A stretch of 64,000 nucleotides of DNA from Daedaleopsis sinensis. Lineage: Eukaryota; Basidiomycota; Agaricomycetes; Polyporales; Polyporaceae. Positions 41,079-51,470 of the stretch are shown here, in pieces. The position numbers and the translations under genes were made by a program. The stretch spans positions 2,852,001 through 2,916,000 of the forward strand of contig CM066309.1 in NCBI GenBank assembly GCA_033807695.1, given 5' to 3'. Position 1 is the stretch's first letter. Every line of letters begins with the position of its first letter. The notes beneath the pieces were generated by a model, which searched no databases, was not told where the DNA came from, and saw only the letters and a program-made list of their open reading frames with translations.

Positions 41079-43775
41079 TCAGCTCTCGGCAGCGTCGTCG
41101 TTATCGTCGCCGTTGTCGCTGTCGTGGTGTGCAGTGCGGGTCTCGACCGTGCTCTCTTCCCAGAGCGTGCGCACTTGCCGCCAGATCTTCATGACCCCCG
41201 TGCCGATGCTATGTCCGCGAAGGTGGCAACAAATTGCGAGACGGCGTCGCGAGCAGAAGAGAAGCCATCAGCAATCCCGGACGCAATCGTTCCATCGAGT
41301 GGAGCATGTCGACGAGACTTAGAGTAAAGAAATTCAGCAAGTAAAGTGACGGTACGTACTTGGCGTCTGCAACCCTATCGAGGGGGACCCACTCCGACGC
41401 GCGCACGGGGGGCGGCGGGCTGCTCGGTGTTCGCTTGCGGTTCGCGCCTGTCGGCCTGCCTTCTTTCTTTCGCAGCGGGTTGCCTTTAGACGTCTTGGGC
41501 TTAGCCCCGGCGGCACCGACGACCGCTAGCTCTGGGCTCCGAGTGAGCGGAGGCGGCTCGTCGCTGGGCCCGCCCTCAAGGACGACCCATTGGACCCGGT
41601 ACGTCTTCCTGATGTGTGAAAAGATGTGCAGAACGTCGCCGGCTGGCACGATCTGTACGACGCGCAGCCCGTCCGCGGCGGCGCTGCTGCCATCGGAGGC
41701 TCGGGGCTCCAGCCTGAGACGGGGGTTGAATTTGCGGGCGTCGGGGGCTTGGCGTCGAGCGCTCCCGCCTTCATTGTCCGATGGAGCGGTGGATTGCGCG
41801 GTCTGCGCTGGGAGCGGAGAGACTAGAAGCGCGCCGAGCAGCGTGTGGGCGATCGCGATTTGCGCAGAGCCCGGCGTGGTCACGGGAACGTCCGGGGCGG
41901 TGGGAAACTCGTGCAGCCCTGCGAGAAGCCCTGCGATCGCGGAAGCATATTCAGTGAGGCGAGCGACGATGAGAACGGTGCGGCAGCGCGGGCGACGAGC
42001 GCAATATGTGCAAAAGGGTCTTTGTCAAGATGCCGGATGGCAGATGCGCCCCTACGCGAGAGGCAAACCGCGCGACCGCGGGCGTCCCCCCCGCCTTCGA
42101 GATCAATCCTGTCTGATGCGTTGCGGGCCAAGGGCCCGAGAATCGCCCAGTCTGCATACAGTTCCAGCCTGCAGTCTCCGCGAAGTGCACTCACCTCCGT
42201 CCGGACGCCTGACGAGAAGGAACCAGCGCGCGCCAGCAGGGCGTTTCCGCCACTCGATAACGTTGACTACGTCAAGCTCCTCCCTCGCCTTCTTCTTTTC
42301 CACCTTCATGGGATACGCCGTGACGGCACTCCCGATCGCGAGCGGCTCGCAGAGCGTGCAGAGCTCCTCGATGTCGGAGACCTCGCCCTCCTGACCCCCG
42401 GGTGGGTTGGCGGTCGACGTCGCATATTTTGCACCCTTGATACAAGGTGAGTTCTAGCGATCGTGCGATCATGGACTGTTCCGTGCACACTGACCTTGTC
42501 TCCTGTTCCCGGGACGTGTTCCGCGTCTTGTACACGCGCCGCACACCACTTGTTGAGCGGACAGGTGGCACAAGATGGATCGCGTACCTTGCAGACGGTT
42601 GATCCAAGCTCTATCAGCGCCTGGTTCAAATCACCCGGACGGGTTGCATCTTTGACGAGGGCGCTCGCGCCACCCCAGAGGATATCAAGAGTCTGTTTCG
42701 CTTTCGGCGGTGCATGGAGCGCCAGCAGGCGGCTCATAAGCCGATGAACGTTTCCATCGAGCTGTGAAAGGAGGAGAGACGCGCGTCAGTCAGTCCGGGC
42801 AGTCTCAAGAAGCTGATGGAGAAAGATGGGGTTGCGGTGGAGGCCCCGAAATCCAAGGCCGTGGGCGGGTGTTGTTCCACCGTTGGAACGGTGGAAACGA
42901 AGGAAGAGATAGGTAGGGGAGTTTAATCGGCGACTCACAACAGGCACGCATTCGTTGTAGGCGATGGAGCATATGGCCCCTGCGCTATACCTGCCTATGC
43001 CGGGAATTCTGGATTCCATGTCTTTCGCATTATTCGGCAGGCGACCTCCGAAGTCTTCGACTGCTTTCTGAGCACCGGCGAGGAGCCGAGCTGCTCGGGA
43101 GTAATACCCCAAGCCTTTCCAGAGACTATTCACTACGTCGATGTTGGACGACGCCTAGGGAAATGTGCACGTTAACACGGTACGGCATCAAGCCGGCACG
43201 CCAACATACCAAATCCCGGATTGTCGGGAACCTAGCGCAACGAAGGGTAAATAGGCCGGCCGACATCTGAGGAGAAACGCAACACAAACTTCTCCATCCA
43301 TCTGTTGTAGTACGGTATGACGGTCGCCACTTGGGTTTGTTGCAACATGATCTCTGACACCCATACCTAGCGGACAGTGAGTGCGTCATGCGTCAAGATT
43401 CGATGGTTCGGTCAAACATGATAGGCGCACCTCATACGCTCGCTGAGCCTTCTGCTCCGCATCCCAGGAGGGGTTGAATGGCTTCCGCCATGGCATACCA
43501 CGTGCGGCATGCACACCTTCGTACCACTGAAGAAGAGCCGTCCTGAGGGTTTCTGGATGCGTGATCACGTGTAATGCGACTCGGTGAGGGTTTGCTTCGA
43601 AAGAGCCCGTCTCAGACGCGTCCACGGCGACGCGTTTCTTTCCCTTCCCATTCGTCTTGCTCTTGTTCCTCTGCGGTTTTCGGTCGCCATCGTCGTGTTT
43701 CGACCGCTTGGGCCGGAACGACGCGTCGTCGTCGCTGGAGTCGGTCTCAAGCTCTGTTTTGCGCTTCCTGGCCAT
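41079..43775 (-). CDS. A/G-specific adenine DNA glycosylase (MutY/MYH1)
   Basis: Base-excision repair enzyme removing adenine mispaired with 8-oxoguanine. About 628 aa. Exons in order: 43431-43775, 43290-43366, 43210-43231, 42939-43154, 42495-42761, 42195-42453, 41360-41930, 41079-41208. A basic, nuclear-localisation-like N-terminus (MARKRKTE...[13 protein letters not shown]) precedes PWRKPF and [20 protein letters not shown]. The helix-hairpin-helix and catalytic Asp region is [14 protein letters not shown]...[14 protein letters not shown] and LDGNVHR, followed by [14 protein letters not shown] and the 4Fe-4S ligands C-x6-C-x2-C-x5-C ([17 protein letters not shown]). The C-terminal Nudix-like 8-oxoG recognition domain is split by a 264-nt intron ([10 protein letters not shown], then HTYR-like [10 protein letters not shown]). 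The last exon gives [11 protein letters not shown] and an acidic tail. It is divergent from the SURF4 gene. Confidence 0.92.
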
Positions 43776-44180
43776 GCGTCGAGCTTCCAAGACAGGGCGG
43801 GTGGAGTCTCCGAGGCGTCCGGGAAGAATGCAGCCAACCGCGACGCGCCGCGACGTGGACGCGTCCCTAGACGCTCATGGTGGGATCACGTGCCTTCGTT
43901 AGCGTCGTGGCACAAACCCCGTCTGAAAACAGGATAAAAAATGCTGGTAGGCGTTGAAGAGACTAGTACGCATAGAGCAGATGTGCTGAGGATCATTCGG
44001 CGGTGGTTGTGGCTGGTCGTGGCCCGGAAAGGGGTTTCATGTGGATGATGGGATGATTGGGCGGTGGGAAAGGCAGAGTCCACCCAGATTCCCACGCGCG
44101 CCCGCCACGTCGCCTTCAAGTCCACGACGCGCCGACGTCTTTCTCTCCACTCGTCCTCTTTCTCTTTCTTTTCGCTCGCC
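43776..44180. promoter_or_regulatory. Divergent promoter interval (MutY / SURF4)
   Basis: 405 bp between two outward-facing start codons. C/T-rich DNA (44130-44180) precedes the SURF4 ATG. No clear TATA box. Confidence 0.4.
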
Positions 44181-45457
44181 ATGTCTGCCCGCATCAACAT
44201 CGCCCGCCCAGCCTCTGGAGGCTACAGTCCCGACCCTCATGGCTTTGGAAACTCGCGACCCTCAGCCGGCTACAGAGCCGCCAACCCCGACGACCCCGTG
44301 GAGAAACTCCGCGCATTCGCTCGCACCGTCGAGGACAACGTCGAAATCTACTCGCAGCCTCTCAAGCCCCATCTCCCCGCCATCGGCCGCTTCCTCATCG
44401 TCGGCACCTTCTTGGAGGACTCGCTTCGTATCGTGACGCAATGGGGTGATCAACTCTGGTACCTCCAGAGGTGAGTGATCCTGGAGACGTGGCATGATGA
44501 AAGGGAAGCTATATCGACCCTGCACCTGCAAAATAGACATCGTCATTTCCCATGGGGCATTTCGCACTTCTTCCTGGTGATCAACGTGATTGTGCGTATC
44601 CCGCTATGTTCGCAAGTGCAACCGCACCCAACTCATCCTATCATGATGTGCCGCAGACCATGCTAATTGGTTCGGGAGCGGTCATCACGAAGAGGTACAC
44701 CGAGTACGCGGTTGGCGGTCTCCTTGGTGTCGTCATCGTCCAAGCGTTCGGTTATGGCCTCATCTTCGACCTCAACTTCTTCCTCCGCAACCTGAGTGTC
44801 ATCGGTGGTCTCTTGATGGTCTTCAGCGACTCTATGTACACGCGGAAGAAACTTTTCGCCGGCCTCCCTACGCTTTCTGAGAATGACCGCAAGAAATAGT
44901 GAGTGCTTTGCTATATGCACGATGTTCAAGCACGTGACGTCGGGCTACCCCTAGCTTCCTACTGGCGGGTCGTGTCCTGCTCATCTTCCTCTTCGTCGGT
45001 TTCATCCTCCGTGGAGAGTGGAGCATCGCGCGACTTTTCGTCTCTGTTATCGGGCTTGTGGCGTGCGTCATGGTCGCCGTCGGGTTCAAGGCCAAGTGGT
45101 CCGCAGTGTTTTTGGTGATCACGCTCAGCATCTTCAACGTATTCATCAACAACTGGTGGAGTATCCACTCTGCGCATCCGCAACGCGATTTCCTCAAGTG
45201 AGTTCTACTTTTCTTGTGTCAGGATATCCGTACTGACCCTTTTATAGATACGACTTCTTCCAGACGCTCTGTTCGTCCGTTTCCATTCATGTCTTCACAC
45301 TCACGCTTACCATACCATGCAGCCATCGTCGGCGGTCTCATCCTTCTCGTAAATATGGGCCCGGGTACGTTTACACTGTTGTATCTGTGTACCGGCTCAG
45401 CGTGCTTACTTGTACTCAGGTGGTCTGTCGGTGGACGAGAAGAAGAAGACATTCTAG
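44181..45457 (+). CDS. SURF4/Erv29-type ER cargo receptor
   Basis: Polytopic receptor that loads soluble secretory cargo into COPII vesicles at the ER. About 310 aa, the same length as yeast Erv29 as I recall it. Exons: 44181-44470, 44537-44591, 44657-44898, 44955-45197, 45248-45270, 45323-45364, 45420-45457. Motifs of the family are visible: [109 protein letters not shown], with 6-7 hydrophobic segments. It ends KKKTF, a dilysine (KKxx-type) ER retrieval signal. The short exons of 23, 42 and 38 nt at the 3' end are typical of this fungus. Confidence 0.93.
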
Positions 45458-45973
45458 ATGTCTTGCGGTCTCGTCGATTGGAACATGTGCCTCAGGGTAT
45501 GGGACGCCCTCCATATGAGGCATCTAGGGGAGAGTGGGCAGCTGGTTTCACTTGTACCTTTCACGACAAAATGGTTTGGCGGGGACTGTTTTCTTCCGAC
45601 TCTGTTAATTTAGTGTTTCCCGGCATCCACACAGTCAACGGTGTGCATTCAAGCCGACCTAGCATCGAAACATACACGCCGCACACTCGGACTTGACATG
45701 CAAACGGCGTTATGCAGCTCGTTTTGCGCTCGTTATGCACGATGTCGAAATAGGTCCAAGGTTGGGTCCTATGGCATCTGTGGTGATAGTCGGAGCTGTC
45801 TCCCGTGCAGATGTCTGGGAACGGATCCGCGATGCTGTCAGTGTCCGCGACGGTACCGTCATCCCGTTTGAAGGATGGATGCATCTGCATATATGAGGTT
45901 GGGGGATGGGAGTCTACCAGACGGCGGTCGGAACCATGACATATGGTGGGAGCGAGAGCGGCAACAGCACCCC

Positions 45974-45989
45974 GTACGTACGTACGTAC
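45974..45989 (+). repeat. (TACG)n microsatellite
   Basis: Four-base repeat GTACGTACGTACGTAC. Shorter TACG runs recur in the intergenic DNA at 31.8, 32.4, 33.8 and 37.8 kb. Confidence 0.8.
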
Positions 45990-47949
45990 CTCCCGTCCCT
46001 GGTCCGCTCACCCTGCACCAGCCCTCTACCCATCCCACCCCGTGGAAGATGTGCGCCGTGCGTTGGAAAGAAAGAAAAATCCAGACACGCCACCAAGCCC
46101 GCACTGGACGCGTCGCGTCACAGCCCGTGCGACACCCACGACCCAAGGCACGGACGAGCTGGCGCGGGGGAGCTGCAACACGCCCGGGAATCGGAAATAT
46201 TGGGGATTCACGAGCGGACGCCACGCATTGAAACGCGCGGACGTTGGCAGGGCGTACGGTATAGCGGGGCGGTGGCGTTACGTACCGCCCAAGTTGGACC
46301 ATGCAAAGTTGGGCATCTGCAGTCCCTCTTCGGGTGGCCTCACGCCCAGCGTGCGCTTGCTGATCATGCTTCGACTGACTGCACGCGCGAGCCCTGGCAG
46401 GGGCCGAGGGCTGCCGGACCGCAAGCGTGCATGGATGCACCCGCACGACCGCCAGTGCGACATGGGACGGCGGCGGACATGTACATCCGAACAGCCTGAG
46501 AGCCAATCTGGGACCGGGAGGACGTCGGCGGCTCCGCATCGTACCGAGCGTTGCAATTGAGCGTTGCGATTGAGTACTGAGTAGCGGAGACTCGGCAGAC
46601 ACGTTCGACTGGGTTGAATGCCGGGCTCGGGTGTTGCGTGCTGGACGCTGGATTGCCCGTTGGCCGAGTGGACAGTGGACAGCTTCATTCTCCGTTCCAA
46701 CGGCTCTTTCCCAAGCGCAACACCACCACGCAGGGGGCCGTGGGAGGCGCGAAGGGCGAGACGGCGCGGTGGAGGCCGTCTGCGAGAGGATGCTGACTGA
46801 GACGTCACCGTCGGCCCACCGCGAGCATGCAGCAGGAAGGATCCTGGATTCAGAGAGAACGTCCGCCGTGCCAAACGCCGAGACTCAGACAGAGCCAGAC
46901 TGCCAGAACCGCCAGAGCGAGCTCGGACGCTGGCGTGTGCGCTGGCGGCCGCCTGGGCCTCGAGGATGCAGAGAAGAAGAAGCCGGACGGGTACGAGAGC
47001 GTTTGGGCTCGGGCGAATGCGAATGCGAGAACGCGCTGCGGTGCTGGCAGAGGAAGGGAAGGACGCTTCGAGGGCGCATGGCGCAGTGCGGCGACGTCTC
47101 GTCGAATCGCCGAGCGTGCTCGTGCGGTAGCTGGACTGCAGAATCTGGCGACGGTGCGAGTTGTGAAGAAGGGGAAGGAAGGAGGGGGGTGCGGGCATGA
47201 CACACGCCCGGCCCTCCAGGCTGCATGCAGCCGCTGCGGGCATTGGACGGCAAATCCCATCCGTCCGTCCGCCCGTTCGCCGGCTCGGGTGCGGGTGCGC
47301 ATCGTCAACGCAAACGGACATCAGCCAGAGGCCTGAGGGGCCATGGAGTTGTTCTGCATTCATTGCGACGTAAAGCAGGTGACATGTGCCAGACATGTGG
47401 TCGACGGCGCCGGCCGCGAGGCGCCAGGGCTCCCAGATAGACTGCGAGATACAGGAGATAAGTCGCGAAGTCTATCGGCGCCGCAGTGTGGGGGAAGTGA
47501 ACGTAAATGCAGACACGGCACCCTGAGGACCCTGAGGTCGGGACTCGTCGGAGGGCTGTGTGGCACATGGAAGGAAACGTGGAAGCTTGATCTGGAGAGG
47601 TCGGTTGGACGCAGAAGCCGGGCGGAGAAGACGGCTGCGTGCGCCGTGCATGCGGCGCGGCGACTGCGGAATATTGTAAGAGGGAGTTGGAACATGCCCT
47701 TGAGAATGCGAAAGAGTCGTAAATCTGGAGTATTGGGGTACGAGTGAGGCCTTAGCTTGTGCGCGCGAGACTGCCTGTCTGGTATCGGCGATTCGGATCG
47801 TTTCCGCGCTACTACATATCATATCCGGTCAGCAGAACGGACAATTCGGGTAGGCCGGTGCCGAGGAAGAGCACTGGTTCGTCGTTCATTTACCGCTGCG
47901 ACAGCAAGGAGGTCCCAGGAAAGCTATTATGGCGGTATATCAGTGATTG

Positions 47950-48345
47950 TCAGACCAAAATAGAGCAGCGACGTGTGGCACCTCCGGTCAGAAAGGTTTC
48001 CTCACGAACTACCCACAGTCTGGGAAGGCATCGATTGATGGTGTGAGTCGTCCATGTCGGTGGAAATGAGTGAGATATAGCCTCATGTACGTCGTAGTCA
48101 TCATTTCTGTGACATCTGTCTGGAATTGTCAACCTTGACGGCGTCAATAAAGCCTTCAGAGCACGGGCAACACGGCGACTTACCAGGGCATGGTACGTAC
48201 GTGTCGCCTTCCAGTACGAAGTCCAGGGGAACCCGCTATGCCTGAGATGGTCTAGAAGAGAGCGGCGCAAGCCCAGCCATTCTAGAAGCACGCGGGGCAG
48301 GCTCCTGCCCAGGTCCTCTGTACGTATTATTGCGGTTGGTTTCAT
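47950..48345 (-). CDS. Hypothetical protein, 131 codons, unsupported by homology
   Basis: The longest frame in this stretch with a protein-like composition. It runs from ATG (48345) through LPRVLLEWLGLRRSLLDHL, GFPWTSYWKATRTYHAL, then LPRLWVVREETFLTGG and ends in a C-terminal RRCSILV. No family recognised. A GTAAGT sits inside at about 48185, so an intron could change the middle. It could equally be a gene fragment or chance. Confidence 0.3.
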   Translation of the reverse strand: MKPTAIIRTEDLGRSLPRVLLEWLGLRRSLLDHLRHSGFPWTSYWKATRTYHALVSRRVARALKALLTPSRLTIPDRCHRNDDYDVHEAISHSFPPTWTTHTINRCLPRLWVVREETFLTGGATRRCSILV

Positions 48346-49740
48346 CGCGGTTGAGAGAAGGGAGGGATATGTCGGATCAGAAGGGGCTGGAAAAAGTTAC
48401 CCTTTCACGTCCCTTCACCAAAGAGAATGGCCGGATCGTCCAGGCGGTAGGTTGCGGTGGCGCATGTTTAGGCCGCAAAATGTGATCTGCGCACGAACTC
48501 TGCGATCTCGCTATCAGAACCGCAGCGGTGAGCAACAGCGGCCAGAACGAGAGGAAACACGTACGTAAGAAAACCCGCGTCCCATGGCGTTACGCTAGGC
48601 CGTACACGCACGGATATTCCCCCACTATGAATAGTTGGATGGTTGGGCTTAGCCCGAGAATAGGCGTTCTTTGGAAAACCATCGCCGCTGAACTGCCGCC
48701 GCTCTGCGCCCGCTCCAGGGCAGCACTGGTACGAAACTATTACTTTTCATAGTCCCGCGAAGCGCGTCGATAGATGTGAATGAGTGAGAACGGCCTGGAA
48801 GGATCATGAGAGTGTCAGATAGACTATCGCTAACTTTAACGCGCGTGGCGGTGAGAAACGGGAGAATCTCGCAAGGGTTAACGCGTGCTGTACGCGTCAA
48901 TCCTTGGGAATGGCCAGCGAGGGCGCGAAGCGTGGCGGTTAAGGTTCACAGCTTGTGAATGGACGGACTCGCCTGGGATCACTGGCAGGAAATACGACCA
49001 CTCAGTCTCGGGTGCATTGCATAGACGGATATTGGATAAAGCCATGCAGAGTGACAGATGCGAGCATGGAAGGCGCAGTAAAGGTTCAAATAGAAGAGCA
49101 GAGAAGTGATTGATAGAATATTGAGAGCGAGGCGTGTGCAAGAGAGCGGAATCTTTTGGCTTTTTGAGTTCGGTTATCAGTCAGCCTGCGGTGAGTGTAT
49201 TGGTGTGCGATTCTTGGTCGGATACTGGAGACAGAGTCCTAGATCCGTGGCGGCCGTGACAGAGGGAATGGTCATGGAGAAGGAACAGACTCGAATGAGC
49301 CACTGCCGTAAGGTTATCCTCGATGTAAGGTCGGTGGGAGGTCCGCACCGATGCAGATAGACTATCGCCGTCCTAGCGGTTTTCCGCCGAGAGTATGCGC
49401 TCGAGCTTGGCTGGAGCTTCGCGAAGATGTCGGAGGCTACGAGACTGACGCTGCACGGCGGTTCAGCGTAAGTGACAGGTGGGTTCAAGACGTCTCGAGC
49501 GGCGATTCAAAATGGGAAGGTGAGTAGGTTGGGACCCTAGTATAGGGTTGCTCACCAAATCAATGACACGGCACGTGGTGGTCGAGCCTCGTCTACGCCA
49601 GCGATGACATCATTGCATCCTCACTGCGACAGGGCCCCTGGTTCGTCGAGTTTGGAGGCGAGCTCGCTGCTCAGACCATCACCACGACCATCACGACCCT
49701 ACTCACTTGACCTGCGAGATATTCGCAGTACCACGCTCCG

Positions 49741-51085
49741 ATGATGGAGAACTTACCGATCGACACTAACCATCCGGCCGTCAGGGATTACCTTTCTCTC
49801 ATCAGGTCAGTTCAGTTGACATCCGACGCAAACATATCTTGAACTCCAAGCGCACAGACTTCAAGTCCTTACCCCTCTCTCTCTTCTGATCAACATCGCA
49901 ACACTGATGGTCTGCGAATTCATGCTTGATCCAAACATTGGTACGACAAAATGCCCCTTCTAGTACTATTGCAATGCATCTCACTCCCGACACAGAGAGG
50001 ATTTCGACACTGTATCCATCCGCAATCACCCCGCGACCCTCCATGATATCGGTTTACATTGTCGCGATATACATCCTTCAAGTCGGGTACTGCCTCTTGT
50101 TGGTCTTCTCTCGGAACCCAGACGTGAAGCGTGCCTTCGTCAAAGGATGTGGACTCCCGCTTATGCTGGCGAATTGGGTCATGGCGTTGTGGGCCGTAGC
50201 ATGGGTGCGTTCAACCACATAGCTCATGGGCACGAGGTGCTCACCCTGGACAATTGAAGATCCTGCAAGCATTCCTGTTGTCAACAATTTGCCTCGGAGT
50301 CTTGCTCGTGTTGCTGCTCTATGCCAACATCGTGCTACTCATATATCACGCGCCCTCCACGAAGCGGTATGAACTTCTGGCTATTATACCCCGAAATCGC
50401 TCACTGACCTTGCGTGATAGACCACTAGAGCTGGCTTTCATTCACGCACCTCTGCGAGCATTCATGGTGCTCCCGCTCGGAGTGATGTTTCCCTACAGCC
50501 TCTTGTGCGTCTGTTTCTTGTACAACACGACATTAACTAATAGTTCCGTTTATAGTATCACCTTGGGGAAGACTTGGTCGCCAGGAGAGCCACAGCACTA
50601 TGATCGTGGACAGTGGTCTGGATTCATAGCGATGTTGGCTATCAACTTGTTCAGTAAGTCACAAAAGACATAAATATAGTCGACGCCTCAAGGGGCTCAC
50701 TAAATTATTGCAGGTATCCTTGTCATCGCGACTCGTCGTGACATTGTATGGTGTGTTGCTGCCACCTGGATATGTGCTAGCATATGGAGTTTGAAGCCGA
50801 AGCCCTATATCGTCACGGTATGTCTAGATGTCGTTGCTTTGTGGTCCAGCGTGTTGAACGACTTACTGATAAATTTCGCACAAACAGGTGGTTGTCGTTG
50901 CGTTCACGGTCCTCCACCCCGCCGCGCTGATTGCGTCCACAATATGGAGCTGGCTACGTGGGCGGCGACAAACAGGTCCCATTGCACTTCCTCCAGACGA
51001 GGAAGGTCAACAAAATCGGCCGAATGGGGTGCCCGATGGGGAGCGACCTGCTCGAGAAGTGGATACCGATGCCATCTGGGGGTGA
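49741..51085 (+). CDS. Conserved fungal multi-pass membrane protein, unknown function
   Basis: About 315 aa. Exons: 49741-49805, 49858-49940, 49996-50204, 50260-50366, 50421-50504, 50556-50653, 50714-50817, 50888-51085. All junctions are GT-AG and in frame, which supports a real gene. I count seven hydrophobic segments, including LLINIATLMVCEFML, IVAIYILQVGYCLLLVF, LMLANWVMALWAVAW, LGVLLVLLLYANIVLLIY, FMVLPLGVMFPYSL, WSGFIAMLAINLFSILVI and VVVVAFTVLHPAALIAS. The loop between segments 5 and 6 has LGKTWSPGEPQHYDRGQW. The C-terminus is polar and acidic. It resembles fungal proteins of unknown function such as the DUF1774 type, but I cannot confirm that. Confidence 0.75.
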
Positions 51086-51470
51086 ATGTTCGACTGGATA
51101 TCACGATCATTATATCAACGAACTTGGGTTCTTTTGGACTCATGTAGCACTTACCCCTACCTCACATAACATAGCCACCTTTGTAGTGACCGTAATACAT
51201 GGAAGTCTTTGTGAGCAACGATCATACAACTTACAAGTCGATGTTCCGACTCCCGAGGCTCAAGCGCTCAAGCTGGGCACAGCCACATGAATATTCCTGC
51301 ACGTGTGTAGCTCAAATTTTGGTGAGGCGCCCATTCAATGTCTGTTCCGAGGACCGACTCCGACTCGTGCTCGGTCTCTTCGTCTCGCAACACATTCCGC
51401 TTCATCCGCGGGGGCTCGCGTCCTTCTGTCACACTTCAACGCTGTGTACACATCTGGGCTGCAACGAACG
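51086..51470. other. Intergenic region upstream of ENP2
   Basis: 385 bp between two same-strand genes; it must contain the ENP2 promoter. No distinct motif or gene. Confidence 0.4.

Larger units (their letters stand above)
45458..49740. other. Gene-poor region of 4.3 kb
   Basis: No confidently supported gene. It contains (TACG)4 at 45974-45989, G+C-rich DNA at 46.0-47.7 kb with long chance frames, and one moderately plausible ORF at 47950-48345 on the minus strand. The final 1.3 kb (48.4-49.7) has ordinary composition, an AACTTTAA motif at 48832 and no gene. Confidence 0.45.

Noticed and set aside
46278..47396. 372-codon open frame on the minus strand in the gene-poor region
   Set aside because: Low-complexity Arg/Ser/Pro/Ala composition from G+C-rich DNA, no splice-compatible extension, no family motif, and comparable frames exist on the other strand.
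30352..49740. tRNA genes in the gene-poor stretches
   Set aside because: Isolated GTTCGAATTC-like strings (for example near 33309) lack matching acceptor stems and A boxes.
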